64,000 nt of DNA from an uncultured Prevotellaceae bacterium (GCA_946415365.1 CAMKSE010000003.1:124001-188000), one strand, 5' to 3'; shown: positions 34,051 to 43,586, counted from the first letter of the stretch. Program-made: numbers and translations. The notes: a model not told the origin generated them from the sequence alone.

Positions 34051-35737
34051 GCATACACCGCTGTTGTTGACGTTGGTGTTCGGACTGGTAGTGTTTCTCT
34101 TTTGGAGAATCCTCTACCCGTTTGCGCTGACTTATCAGGAGCAGTTGCAGTTGTTCTTGTTCGACGGCGACTATTTCTGTAGCCGAATGGCTGAGCCCGG
34201 CGGCTTTGCCAGATATGTGGCGGAGTTCCTGATGCAGTTCTATAACAGCGTTACCATAGGCGCATTGATAATAGCAGTCCTTTATATGTTGGTGCAGCGG
34301 CTCACTTGGCGTCTGATGGGCTCGGACAGTTACTATGTATGGAGCTTTATCCCCGTCATCATGCTTTGGTATGCGATGGGCGACGAGAGCGTGATGCTGA
34401 CGTATGTCGTAGCCTTGCTGATGGCCTTATCTGCCGCCCTGGCCTGGCGCCTAGTCCAACTAGTCCAACTAGTTCGACTAGGGAAACTAGTCCGCCTAGC
34501 CCTAGTCCTAGTCACCATCCCGCTGCTTTATTGGCTGATAGGGCCGATGGTATTGCTGGTGGCTGTGCTGATGATGCCGTGGGCGGTGGCTGTTCCAGCT
34601 CTTGTCTATGCCTTGGCGCTGATATTGCTGAGTGCCCACTATCTGCCATTCCCGATGTTGAGGGTGGTGCTGGGTATCAGCTATTATCGAATCCCTGAGA
34701 CCATGCCATATATGTTGATGGCTATTCCGGTTGTGATATGGATCATGGCGCTCTTTATCAAGAAACTGCCACAGCCTAAGCCATGGGTGGCCTGTGTACA
34801 GGTGCTTGTCGTGGCGGTGTTGGTGCAGGTGCCCAAGGCGTTTGGATTCGATGCGAGGAAATATGACCTGATAGAGTACGATTATCTGGTGCGTATCGGT
34901 GATTGGAAGGGTGTCATCGCCAAAGCGGAGAAGCGCATGCCGGACCTGCCGATGAGCGTTAGCGCCACTAACCTCGCTTTGGGTATGACGAATCAGTTGG
35001 GTGACCGTGCCTTCAACTTCTATCAGAGGGGTTCGGAGGGACTGTTGCCGAAGTTCGAGCGTAACTTCGCCACATCACAACTGACGGGCGAGATCTATTT
35101 CAATCTTGGTCTGGTGAACACGGCCCAGCGCTTCGCTTTTGAGTCGATGGAGGCCATACCTAATTATAATAAGAGTGCCCGTGTGGTGAAACGTCTGGCA
35201 GAGACCAATCTTATAAACGGCCAGTATGAGGTGGCCAGGAAATATCTGCAGATGTTGGAGAAGACAATTTTCTATCGTCCATGGGCACAGCGCACGATGG
35301 CGATGCTGGGCGACGAGAAGGCAATCGATGCCCATCCGCTCTATGGGAAGTTGCGACAGTATCGTCTGCAGGAGGACTTCCTCTTCAGTGACAGGGAACT
35401 GGACAAGATCTGCGGACTGCTCTTCATGCACAACCAGCAGAATCAGATGGCAGCACAGTATCTGCTCATGATGCCTTTGCTCGACAGGGATATCCCGCGC
35501 TTCATGTCGTATGTCAAGGTGGTGCAGAACCGGATTGGCTATAACCCGCAGCATTGTCAGGAGGGCATCGCCTTTGCCTTCATGCAACAGCGGCAGCAGC
35601 CTCCAAAGGGCGCGGTCAGTCCGTTTGTGCTTCAGCAGATGAACGATTTCGCGCAAACCTATTCTATGGACAAGAGTGCTGCTGGGCTGAATCGGTTCAG
35701 GAATACAGCGTGGTATTATTTAACGGTAGGGAAATGA
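34031..35737 (+). CDS. DUF6057-family polytopic membrane protein (copy 2)
   Basis: A 568-residue paralogue of the 30340 product with more N-terminal membrane helices and the same soluble helical-repeat C-terminal half (YDLIEYDYLVRIGDWKGVI, FSDRELDKICGLLFMHNQQNQ). The ATG at 34031 is preferred to 34019 because the protein then begins MKKFLSKHTPLLLTL, but both are possible. Residues about 140-162 (RLVQLVQLVRLGKLVRLAL) are encoded by a 9-bp CTAG repeat. Its stop overlaps the start of the second CxxCH lipoprotein gene exactly as in the first pair. Function unknown. Confidence 0.75.
   Translation: MKKFLSKHTPLLLTLVFGLVVFLFWRILYPFALTYQEQLQLFLFDGDYFCSRMAEPGGFARYVAEFLMQFYNSVTIGALIIAVLYMLVQRLTWRLMGSDSYYVWSFIPVIMLWYAMGDESVMLTYVVALLMALSAALAWRLVQLVQLVRLGKLVRLALVLVTIPLLYWLIGPMVLLVAVLMMPWAVAVPALVYALALILLSAHYLPFPMLRVVLGISYYRIPETMPYMLMAIPVVIWIMALFIKKLPQPKPWVACVQVLVVAVLVQVPKAFGFDARKYDLIEYDYLVRIGDWKGVIAKAEKRMPDLPMSVSATNLALGMTNQLGDRAFNFYQRGSEGLLPKFERNFATSQLTGEIYFNLGLVNTAQRFAFESMEAIPNYNKSARVVKRLAETNLINGQYEVARKYLQMLEKTIFYRPWAQRTMAMLGDEKAIDAHPLYGKLRQYRLQEDFLFSDRELDKICGLLFMHNQQNQMAAQYLLMMPLLDRDIPRFMSYVKVVQNRIGYNPQHCQEGIAFAFMQQRQQPPKGAVSPFVLQQMNDFAQTYSMDKSAAGLNRFRNTAWYYLTVGK
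34451..34511 (+). repeat. 9-bp CTAGTCCAA repeat inside the DUF6057 gene
   Basis: CTAG occurs at 34451, 34460, 34469, 34478, 34487 and 34496 (9-bp period), then at 34502 and 34508. It encodes a Leu-Val-x repeat inside a membrane helix. CTAG is usually rare in bacterial coding sequence. Confidence 0.9.
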
Positions 35738-37209
35738 GGAAGAAAATTATACTAGTCTTACTAGTGCCACTAGTCATACTAGTTTTACTAGGTTGTACTA
35801 GTCAGGTGAAGAATCCGACGGTTGTCAATGAGCTGCCGAGAATCTATCCTGACTATATCGGTGTGACGGTGCCTGCGGAGATCGCCCCGTTGAACTTCAA
35901 TGCTGTGGATGGCGAAGCCGATGCTCTAGATGTTGTGGTGCGTGGCTCCAAAGGTGGTGAGTTGCATGTCCAGGGTGACTATGCCGACTTCGACATCGAC
36001 GACTGGCACGCTCTGACGACACAAAACAAGGGCGGTGAACTGAAGTTCACGGTCTGCATCAGGAAAGACGGACAGTGGACACAATACAAGGACTTCGCTG
36101 TCAGCATCAGTCCTTATCCTCTCGACGAGTGGGGCCTCACCTACCGCCGCATCGCTCCGGGCTATGAGGTGTTCAGTCACATGGGCCTCTACCAGCGTGA
36201 CCTCTCTACCTTCGATGAATACGCCATTATTGAGAATACCCAGGTGCCGGGTATGTGCGTCAACTGTCACAGTGCTCATCAGACTGATCCCTCGAATTTC
36301 GTCTTTCATGTCAGAGGCGATCATGGGGCCACGATGTTTCAGATGGACGGGAAGCGCGAGTGGCTGAAGGCAAGCAACGAGCGGCTAGGCGGCTCTATGG
36401 TCTATCCTTACTGGCATCCCAGTGGGAAGTATTGTGCCTTCTCCACGAACCAGACGCGGCAGGGCTTCCACAAGGTGGCCAACGAACGCATCGAGGTGTT
36501 CGACCTGTCGAGCGACGTGTTTGTCTACAACCCTGCTACTCATGAGATCCTGACCGACTCGCTCCTGCAGACCAAGGACTGGAGTGAGAATTCTCCTGTG
36601 TTCTCTCCCGACGGGCGTACCTTGTATTATATGACTTGCCTTCAGCAGGACTATCCCTCCCATTACAAGGATGAGAAGTACAACCTCTGTAAGATTGCCT
36701 TTGACCCGGCGACAGGTCAGTTCGGTGAGCAGGTGGATACCATCTTCAATGCCGTGTCGATGGGCAAGAGTCTGACATGGCCGAGACCGTCGTACAACGG
36801 CAAGTATATCCTCTTCACGCTGATGGACTACGGTTATTTCTCCATCTGGCATGAGGAGAGCGACCAGTGGCTGCTGAACCTTGAGACGGGTGAGGCTCAG
36901 GAACTGAAGGAGGCGAACAGCGCGAAGGCCGACAGCTATCATAACTGGAATCTGAATTCCCATTGGATAGTCTTTACCAGTCGTCGTGATGACGGGCTCT
37001 ACAGCCGTCTCTATCTGGCATCGATTGACGACCAGGGCCGTTGTTCCAAGCCGTTCATGTTGCCACAGCGGAATCCGCAGGAATACTATTCAGAGAGCAT
37101 CTACTCCTTCAATACGCCCGACTTCACGAAGACAAAGGTGGACTTCGATGCCTACCAGGCCGGACGTGAGATCACGTCCGACCAGCGCACGGAAACCAAA
37201 GTGCAGTAA
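35734..37209 (+). CDS. TolB-like beta-propeller lipoprotein with CxxCH motif (copy 2)
   Basis: A 491-residue lipoprotein and close paralogue of the 31818 product. The ATG at 35734 overlaps the preceding TGA; the open frame extends further upstream, but only this start gives the signal peptide with lipobox LLGC (Cys21). The CxxCH motif is CVNCH (Cys175, Cys178, His179). The propeller part has SPVFSPDGRTLYYM and RPSYNGKYILF, and the C-terminal FTKTKVDFDAYQAG matches copy 1. It is the last gene of the operon and ends 14 bp from a convergent gene. Heme attachment is an inference from the motif. Confidence 0.75.
   Translation: MRKKIILVLLVPLVILVLLGCTSQVKNPTVVNELPRIYPDYIGVTVPAEIAPLNFNAVDGEADALDVVVRGSKGGELHVQGDYADFDIDDWHALTTQNKGGELKFTVCIRKDGQWTQYKDFAVSISPYPLDEWGLTYRRIAPGYEVFSHMGLYQRDLSTFDEYAIIENTQVPGMCVNCHSAHQTDPSNFVFHVRGDHGATMFQMDGKREWLKASNERLGGSMVYPYWHPSGKYCAFSTNQTRQGFHKVANERIEVFDLSSDVFVYNPATHEILTDSLLQTKDWSENSPVFSPDGRTLYYMTCLQQDYPSHYKDEKYNLCKIAFDPATGQFGEQVDTIFNAVSMGKSLTWPRPSYNGKYILFTLMDYGYFSIWHEESDQWLLNLETGEAQELKEANSAKADSYHNWNLNSHWIVFTSRRDDGLYSRLYLASIDDQGRCSKPFMLPQRNPQEYYSESIYSFNTPDFTKTKVDFDAYQAGREITSDQRTETKVQ
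35751..35802 (+). repeat. 9-bp ACTAGT repeat in a signal-peptide region
   Basis: ACTAG begins at 35751, 35760, 35769, 35778 and 35787 (9-bp period) and again at 35797. It encodes ILVLLVPLVILVLLGC, the hydrophobic core and lipobox of the 35734 product. Confidence 0.9.
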
Positions 37210-37223
37210 CACTTACATCTATT

Positions 37224-38474
37224 TCATTCAGGAAAATCATACTCCAGATACTGCATGTTGGGCTCGATGGGATAGTTCGTGAGCCGTCCGGAGCGTGTCA
37301 CAAACGATAGGATGCCGTTGTAGATGTCGTGGCCGAATGTGTATTGGCCACCGTAGATGTTGATATAGTGAATACGACGGGCATCATAGTTCAGAAGTCG
37401 TTCTATGTCGAAGACTGGCACACCGTCAATCAGCACCAATGACGATAAGATGTTATCGTAGCGGTCCGGCTCTATACGCACCAACAACTTTTGTACGCCA
37501 TTGACTTTCTTTTTCTCAACGCAGACCACATATTCAAGTAGCACCTCCTTGATGGAGAGGAACTGGCGGTACTCGTCAAGATTATAGGTCAGATCTGGCT
37601 TGGTACCAAACGCTGTGTCGTTATAGACTGAAGGCCTGTCGTCAGCATAAGCAATAGCCATCTGATGACGCTGCATGTCCAGGGAACGGGCTTCCACCTC
37701 ATTGCGATTATAATGGAACACGAGATGCGGGAGTCTCTTGGGGAGTAGGGTGGCAAACGGACTGATGATCTCGATGGGCAGACTGACGCCTGTGGATGAG
37801 ACAGCAGAGAGGACTAACGGTTGACGGCCATGGACACCGTAGGTGTAGAAGACAGCCGTGGAGTCATTGACCATCTCTCCCTCAAAATAGTGTATCTGCT
37901 TCCCTACAATACTCATGGACGGAATAATGTCACTGCCCCAGAAATGGTTATCAGTGACATTCTTGACACGTGCCTTGACGATATGGCCTTCCGTCTCGCA
38001 CACATCAACATCCTTCTCTCCTTCTGTCCATTCCACCTCCTCTCCTTTACTATCATAACTCAGAGAGTCGGGATGTGTGATTCTGATCCATTCGATATCG
38101 TCATCCACACGCTTGCGAAGGGGATTGACGATAGCAACGAGCTGGCGGCACACATGGGCGTTGTCACGGGTATAGACTGACAATGCATAGTATCCGCTAT
38201 GGAGATTAGAAGGCAGTTCGATAGAACCTGTTCCCTCTCCCCCCTCCAGACTTACCATGGTGCCAGCTACCAGATTATTTGTGTCACATAATTCGGCGTA
38301 TGCTATCGTGGCATTTTCGGCAGTTATGCTGACCGTCATCGCCTCACCGGCAAGATACCATGTATGGTCGGTTACCACTCTTGCTCCGCTTGCTTGCAAG
38401 GCAAGGACACTTGCAGCAAAGATGCTCGGGGCGAACACCATCGCAACTGTCAGTGACCATATTCTGCTATTCAT
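37224..38474 (-). CDS. MG2-like beta-sandwich protein linked to DUF4249/TonB receptor
   Basis: A 416-residue exported protein; the ATG at 38474 gives the signal peptide MNSRIWSLTVAMVFAPSIFA, while the upstream TTG belongs to a repeat tract. The N-terminal region VVTDHTWYLAGEAMTVSI resembles the MG2 macroglobulin-type domains found in Bacteroidetes proteins that accompany DUF4249 and TonB-dependent receptors. The C-terminal part has a plug-like look (VFDIERLLNYDARRIHYINIYGGQYTFG). It is the last gene of a minus-strand operon running lipoprotein, receptor, DUF4249, this gene. Function unknown. Confidence 0.65.
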   Translation of the reverse strand: MNSRIWSLTVAMVFAPSIFAASVLALQASGARVVTDHTWYLAGEAMTVSITAENATIAYAELCDTNNLVAGTMVSLEGGEGTGSIELPSNLHSGYYALSVYTRDNAHVCRQLVAIVNPLRKRVDDDIEWIRITHPDSLSYDSKGEEVEWTEGEKDVDVCETEGHIVKARVKNVTDNHFWGSDIIPSMSIVGKQIHYFEGEMVNDSTAVFYTYGVHGRQPLVLSAVSSTGVSLPIEIISPFATLLPKRLPHLVFHYNRNEVEARSLDMQRHQMAIAYADDRPSVYNDTAFGTKPDLTYNLDEYRQFLSIKEVLLEYVVCVEKKKVNGVQKLLVRIEPDRYDNILSSLVLIDGVPVFDIERLLNYDARRIHYINIYGGQYTFGHDIYNGILSFVTRSGRLTNYPIEPNMQYLEYDFPE

Positions 38475-38510
38475 CTTCAATCTTTCAATTTTCAATTCTT
38501 CAATCTTAAT
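38475..38510 (-). repeat. TTCAAT iterons before the 38474 start
   Basis: On the minus strand ATTGAA units with 6-8 bp spacing run up to the ATG at 38474. The same word recurs at the next junction upstream (39699-39737). Confidence 0.75.
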
Positions 38511-38529
38511 TACTTACATTTTCATTAAA

Positions 38530-39696
38530 TTACCAATAATAAGGTGCCTCGATATATGCATCTGGATATTTATATCTGACATCAAGTTGTTGTAAGAATG
38601 CCCATGCCGCATGGAGCTTACCGTCAATCGACCTCTCGGGCGTATCCCATTCGCACAAGTACAAGCCTTTCTGAACCATTCGTAAGCAATCTTCCTCGGT
38701 GGGTTCATCGATCCAGATGCGGTTATCTCCTAATGTTGACTGGCGGGCAGCGAATTCTCCGCCATTGAGGAAGAACCTGTAATCACTTGTGTTGAAAGAA
38801 CATCCTATGTATCCGATGACATGCTTGCGTGACGTGAGGCAATGGATATTGGTAGGCAGGGCCGACGGTAGCGGCGTGAACAAGCCACCCATCTCTGAAC
38901 CGGCCTGACGACGGGCCAACTCATACTCGTACTCTGCCTTTGTAATGGCACGTTGATGTACCAGACCGCTATATTTGTAAAAGATGCGCGGATCGTCTCG
39001 GTCAATGTCGTACAACTTGAGTTCCCGGATGTGCTGACCGTCGTAATTGGTGCTGGCACCAACCATGATCGTCGTACCGGAAGCATCCCTCCATCCGCGC
39101 TCTGGAAACTGGTTCAGCTTTTGGACGGGTGTCATCGTGTTAATATCGTAAAACCAAATGGTCTTGCATTCAGGACGCACCTCCCATGTCTCATCGTAAG
39201 TCCATGAGTAGTAATTTGCCTGATCATGCTGAAAAGGATCGTTAGGCGTGATGAGCACGTCGATATTACTTGTCGGCGTGTTCTGAACCCCTCTGATGTC
39301 TGCAATGCTCTCGGTACGCAACGGTTTCTGTGGCTCAGACTCATAGACCTCACCATCTGTCTCGATATGCAGATAGTATTTCACATCAGGCGCGAGAGTG
39401 CCCACCTGGCAGGCGTAATAGTCACCGTAATCCTGCATGGTATATTCTGTGCCGTCGTTCCCTCGTATGGAAACGATGGCTCCCGTTACCATTTGAGGTG
39501 CGTAAGAAGTGTTCAGCGCCTGTGTGCGCGACAGATAGAACTTGTTCAGTTGTGCCGAACAGATCGTGCCTTCAACCACGAGCAGGTTGGAATCCTCTGC
39601 GGAAATATCTGCTTCATATTCTTCAATACAACCCGACAGTGATGCGCCTATCATCAGACATAGCACCCAATATAGCGATTTCTTCAGCTTCATCAT
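38530..39696 (-). CDS. DUF4249 domain lipoprotein
   Basis: A 388-residue lipoprotein with lipobox SLSGC (Cys23) followed by the DUF4249 pattern (DSNLLVVEGTICSAQLNKFYLSRT, then VSIRGNDGTEYTM and YLHIETDGEVYESEP). Such proteins are consistently encoded next to TonB-dependent receptors in Bacteroidetes and are probably surface or periplasmic partners of the receptor. Direct biochemical data are lacking. It lies between the receptor gene and the MG2-like gene, separated from each by a TTCAAT repeat tract. Confidence 0.85.
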   Translation of the reverse strand: MMKLKKSLYWVLCLMIGASLSGCIEEYEADISAEDSNLLVVEGTICSAQLNKFYLSRTQALNTSYAPQMVTGAIVSIRGNDGTEYTMQDYGDYYACQVGTLAPDVKYYLHIETDGEVYESEPQKPLRTESIADIRGVQNTPTSNIDVLITPNDPFQHDQANYYSWTYDETWEVRPECKTIWFYDINTMTPVQKLNQFPERGWRDASGTTIMVGASTNYDGQHIRELKLYDIDRDDPRIFYKYSGLVHQRAITKAEYEYELARRQAGSEMGGLFTPLPSALPTNIHCLTSRKHVIGYIGCSFNTSDYRFFLNGGEFAARQSTLGDNRIWIDEPTEEDCLRMVQKGLYLCEWDTPERSIDGKLHAAWAFLQQLDVRYKYPDAYIEAPYYW

Positions 39697-39698
39697 AT

Positions 39699-39737
39699 CT
39701 TCAATTCTTCAATTTTCAATTTTCAATCTTCAATTGA
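39699..39737 (-). repeat. TTCAAT iterons from receptor stop to DUF4249 start
   Basis: Repeats of TTCAAT with 7-8 bp spacing occupy the whole gap. The receptor stop codon itself lies in the unit TTCAATTGA. Confidence 0.8.
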
Positions 39738-42681
39738 ATCTAATATTAAGTGAGACATAGGGAATGGCCGTACCAAACACAGAGAGTTTATACCCCTTTA
39801 TTTCCTCCCCTTCGGTGACATAGTAGATGTTATAGGCATTCTTACGTGCCAGGGCATTATACACACCGATCGAGAACGACGTGTGTAGGAAACTGGTCAA
39901 CTTATGGGTCGGTTCGATATTAAACGCCAGGTCCAAGCGCATATAGTCAGGAACACGATAGGTGTTACGGTCTGAATAATATGGCATGTATTTATGATTA
40001 CGTCGGTCGTAATACTTACCGGTTGGCAGCGTCGTCGGACGACCGGTGGCATAGTTGAAGTTGCTGGAGAAGCTGTAGCGCTCCGTAAACTTCAGGTTGA
40101 GCACAGCCTTCACCTCGTGGGGCCTGTCGTATTCGGAAGGATACCACTCGCCGTCGTTCAGGGGCATGGCCACCCGTTGGTCATCCTGACGGAGCAAGGA
40201 GCGCGAGAAGGTGTAGCTGACCCAGCCATTCAACTTTCCGAAAGGCTTCTTCGCCTGAAGCTCTATGCCGTAGGCCTGACCCTTGGTGGGGATCACGTCG
40301 GTCTCCAGGTGGTGGTTCATCAGCAGAACGGCCGAACTGCGATAGTTGAGGTAATCGCTGATATGCTTGTAGTAGACCTCTGCCGAGAACTCATAACGCT
40401 TGCCGGCGGTCTCATGATAGATACCGGCAGCCACCTGCCAGCCGTTCTGGGGTTTGATGTTCAGGTCGGAGAGCTTCCAGATGTCGGTCGGTGACATGAT
40501 GGACGTATTCGATACTTTATGGATATATTGGCGCATCGTGTTGAACCCGGCTTTCAAGGAAAGGTTCTCCTGAAGGGCATAACGGGCAGACAGACGCAGC
40601 TCCGGTGCGTGATAGGTCTTGATAACACCTGTTTCGTGACGGGTCTCCAAAAATGTTTCCTCCGACGGCAGCTCATAGTCTTCATAGACATTCACGTCAC
40701 GGGGGCCCAGCACATTGAACATCGAATAGCGCAGACCGGCAGAAACCGACAGCTTCTCTGTGAGCGAACGTTCGTAGTCGATGTAAATGGCACTCTCCAA
40801 GGCCTTCTCCCGCTGCAGCTCATCGGCCTTGATGAATGATCCTGGTCTTGCAGGCTCATACTTACCAGCCTGCACATCATAGCGCTGTACGGACAGACCG
40901 TATGAGAGGACCTGATCCTCAGGCAGACGCTGGCGGATATGCAGCTTACCCCACAGCTGGTCGATGCCGAAGCTCAGACGGGAGGCCATGGAAGGCGTGG
41001 CCCATTCCTCATTGAAGTAGTCGTAGTGGTCGAGGCCGGCGGAAAGGGTAGCGGTCGTTTTTTCGTTCAGGATAGAGCGCCACTCGGCAGAGATATTACG
41101 GTTCTGATAGCCATAATTATCCTCTGAACTGAACGAAAACTTGTCTTTACTCCAATAGCCATGCACTTTCAGGCGATGCAGATTGTTGAGTTTCCATGTC
41201 AGCACACCACCGAAGTCATAGAAGTTCGCTATACCGTTCTTGTAGCCGCTCTTCTCTGGCAATTTCTTGAGGATCCAGTCACTATAGGTCGTACGGCCAT
41301 TCAATAGGAGCGACACATGGTCCTTGACGATGGGAATCTCAAGATTCGCCTTACTGGTCAGCGCACCAATACTGGCCGAACCTGTCAACTTCTGCATGTT
41401 GGCCTCCTTCGAGGTCACCTTCAGCACGCTGCTGATCCTGCCGCCATATTCCACGGGGATACTCGACTTGAACAGCTCCACATCCTCAACGGCATCGGAA
41501 TTGAACGATGTGAACAGTCCGAAGAGATGCGACGGGTTATAGACCGTGCCGCCATTGAACAATATGAGGTTCTGGTCGGTGGCACCACCTCGCACGTTAT
41601 AGCCGCTCGAAGCCTCTCCGACGGTGGTGACGCCAGGCAGCGTGAGCACAATCTTCATGATGTCCGACTCACCGAAGGCCGACGGAATGTTCTTCAGGAT
41701 CTGGGGCTTAAACTTCTCAGCACCGATCATCATGTTTTCCACGGCCGACTGCCGACCACCGACAACGACGATCTCGGCCAGTTCCTGATCATCGGCAATG
41801 CTTGTCTTCGCTTTCTTCACGCCAGGCACTATATAGGTCTTTGTCTGTGACGATCCTGTTGTCATCCTTACAGTATCACTGTCAAGAACGGGGATGCCGG
41901 CAATCAGCTTCTTTTCGTCGATTGACAATGTGTCACGGAGGGAAGTTTTTCTTGCTATACTGCGCGATGTAACAAAAGAACCGTCCCTCTGTGATACTAC
42001 TATCGGAGAGCCGGAAACACTTTCTACTATTTTTGTCAGGCTCTGCTTACGTTCACGTTTGGAGAAGGACAGCCGATTCTGACTGGCAAACTGGCGGATC
42101 TGCCATTTCTGTTCAGGAAAGAGCTTCGCCACATCCGATGCACGCTTCACATGATGCGTTGTTTCGTCTGGCGTCATGAGCGTATAATGCTCTACCGTAG
42201 AAAGCGTCTTTAGGTTCTTCTCTTTATCAAAGATTCTTTCACCAGTATAAATCTTCCATTCACAATGATATAAGCGAATACCATTAGTGCTTCCGTCGCA
42301 AAGCAGATACGCATACCGTGAACTGTCCTCGGGATCATGCACATATCTGTGGCCATCCATCTCAAACCAGTCAATGTATGTCTGGTCTGGCAGGCAACAA
42401 ACATTTCCCACGGGAGAAAGAACAACGACTCTCTGCTTCAATTGGTCAAAACGAAGTAGTACCTGATCATAAACCACGCCATGATAGCTAATACGGCCTT
42501 CATAGAAATTTGTATTGCCTTTATAATAGGGGAGATCATGCCACAATGACAATTGGTATTGTGGTTCAACTGCCCCCACATACAGATGAGCAAAATTTGA
42601 AGCAGAGGGGAATCTCCCCTGAGCTTCAACATCCTGTATGACAGTCATCATACAGACAAATACCAACAAATATTTTTTCAC
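39730..42681 (-). CDS. TonB-dependent receptor with novel N-terminal domain
   Basis: A 983-residue outer-membrane receptor. The signal peptide ends near residue 20. Residues about 21-210 form a domain with FYEGRISYHGVVYDQVLL and YIDWFEMDGHRYVHDP that I do not recognise; it stands where the usual carboxypeptidase-regulatory-like domain would be. A Ser/Thr-rich stretch leads to the plug (about 302-440, IVVVGGR, PGVTTVGEASSGYNVRGG) and the barrel, which ends SLNIRFN. It starts inside the stop of the upstream lipoprotein gene (4-bp overlap) and is followed by DUF4249. The substrate is unknown. Confidence 0.88.
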   Translation of the reverse strand: MKKYLLVFVCMMTVIQDVEAQGRFPSASNFAHLYVGAVEPQYQLSLWHDLPYYKGNTNFYEGRISYHGVVYDQVLLRFDQLKQRVVVLSPVGNVCCLPDQTYIDWFEMDGHRYVHDPEDSSRYAYLLCDGSTNGIRLYHCEWKIYTGERIFDKEKNLKTLSTVEHYTLMTPDETTHHVKRASDVAKLFPEQKWQIRQFASQNRLSFSKRERKQSLTKIVESVSGSPIVVSQRDGSFVTSRSIARKTSLRDTLSIDEKKLIAGIPVLDSDTVRMTTGSSQTKTYIVPGVKKAKTSIADDQELAEIVVVGGRQSAVENMMIGAEKFKPQILKNIPSAFGESDIMKIVLTLPGVTTVGEASSGYNVRGGATDQNLILFNGGTVYNPSHLFGLFTSFNSDAVEDVELFKSSIPVEYGGRISSVLKVTSKEANMQKLTGSASIGALTSKANLEIPIVKDHVSLLLNGRTTYSDWILKKLPEKSGYKNGIANFYDFGGVLTWKLNNLHRLKVHGYWSKDKFSFSSEDNYGYQNRNISAEWRSILNEKTTATLSAGLDHYDYFNEEWATPSMASRLSFGIDQLWGKLHIRQRLPEDQVLSYGLSVQRYDVQAGKYEPARPGSFIKADELQREKALESAIYIDYERSLTEKLSVSAGLRYSMFNVLGPRDVNVYEDYELPSEETFLETRHETGVIKTYHAPELRLSARYALQENLSLKAGFNTMRQYIHKVSNTSIMSPTDIWKLSDLNIKPQNGWQVAAGIYHETAGKRYEFSAEVYYKHISDYLNYRSSAVLLMNHHLETDVIPTKGQAYGIELQAKKPFGKLNGWVSYTFSRSLLRQDDQRVAMPLNDGEWYPSEYDRPHEVKAVLNLKFTERYSFSSNFNYATGRPTTLPTGKYYDRRNHKYMPYYSDRNTYRVPDYMRLDLAFNIEPTHKLTSFLHTSFSIGVYNALARKNAYNIYYVTEGEEIKGYKLSVFGTAIPYVSLNIRFN

Positions 42682-43442
42682 AATCCCCAGTCGTAAGATG
42701 TCCTATACAATGCCCGTCCGGAACGAGCATCGATAACGAGTCCTTCCAAACCGTTTCTCACCTCGTAGGCAAGACGCGGGCCGAATGACTCCCCCTCAGG
42801 AACTCGCACAATCTGCAATTCACATCGGTTCTCGTCATAGTCGTCAAGTTTCATAAACGACTTGAATATCTCTATGGCAACCCCTTTGCTAAAACTCGGC
42901 GTCACGTCGAAGTCCTTGATAGGGAGGTAGTCACAACTCCCCCCAACCATCAGGTCATCAATGAAAGAGATACAGCCCGATGATGTCTTCACTATAACAT
43001 CTTTATAATACTGCTGGTAATAATCGTGCGTTTCAAAATGCATCCCGCTATCCCATTCAGTATGTTGGATGCATCTGAAATAGTCGATTACGCCCTCACC
43101 AAAGTATCTTTCATAGAATTCTGACACTGTTTTGGGACGTTCTTCGGCAGGTGCTCCTGTGAAATCAACTGCTTCAATCGCACCCAAGGAATTACGCATC
43201 ACCTTCAAGTTTCCTTCCTGGATATAACCCTGACCCCACAATGGGGCGTTGGCAAAGCCCCACTCATTACCCGTAAACTCCGTCGTCGTCTGATTGAGTA
43301 GTCCTTCTGGGAAATCTTCTTTAAGCAGTTCCTTATACAACCGATCATCAAAGACGGGGTCATCGTCATCTCTACTGCAACCGCTCAGTCCTGCCGTCAT
43401 CAGGAGCAGCGCGCAAATCCATAAAAAACCGTTCTTCTTCAT
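42678..43442 (-). CDS. Lipoprotein with PepSY/FTP-like C-terminal end
   Basis: A 254-residue lipoprotein. The ATG at 43442 gives a good signal peptide and lipobox LSGC (Cys22), with acidic residues right after it (SRDDDD). The C-terminal RLAYEVRNGLEGLVIDARSGRALY resembles the end of PepSY/FTP propeptide-like domains, as does the lipoprotein at 47074, but no protease is attached. It is first in the receptor operon and is preceded by one of the six shared composite promoters (43460-43537). Function unknown. Confidence 0.65.
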   Translation of the reverse strand: MKKNGFLWICALLLMTAGLSGCSRDDDDPVFDDRLYKELLKEDFPEGLLNQTTTEFTGNEWGFANAPLWGQGYIQEGNLKVMRNSLGAIEAVDFTGAPAEERPKTVSEFYERYFGEGVIDYFRCIQHTEWDSGMHFETHDYYQQYYKDVIVKTSSGCISFIDDLMVGGSCDYLPIKDFDVTPSFSKGVAIEIFKSFMKLDDYDENRCELQIVRVPEGESFGPRLAYEVRNGLEGLVIDARSGRALYRTSYDWGL

Positions 43443-43459
43443 ATACTTTAGTTTGATTG

Positions 43460-43537
43460 CAAAGTAACACCTTTTTTCAATTATATAATATGAGAAAGGC
43501 GAAAATCTTGCATGGGAAGATATGCAATTTAACAAAG
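43460..43537 (-). promoter_or_regulatory. Composite promoter copy i (receptor operon)
   Basis: On the minus strand CTTTGTTAAA (plus 43528-43537), TATATAA (plus 43481-43487) and TTACTTTG (plus 43460-43467) occur in order; the ATG follows after 17 nt. Spacing matches the copies near 45614, 45951, 47841, 53563 and 56103. Confidence 0.7.
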
Positions 43538-43586
43538 TTTTCGATTTAAGGTGCCTCTTTTACTAATTGTAACAAAAGGACTCATC

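Noticed and set aside
35554..35733. N-terminal extension of the second CxxCH lipoprotein
   Set aside because: It overlaps the DUF6057 gene in another frame, lacks a signal peptide, and the ATG at 35734 gives a normal lipobox and ATGA coupling.
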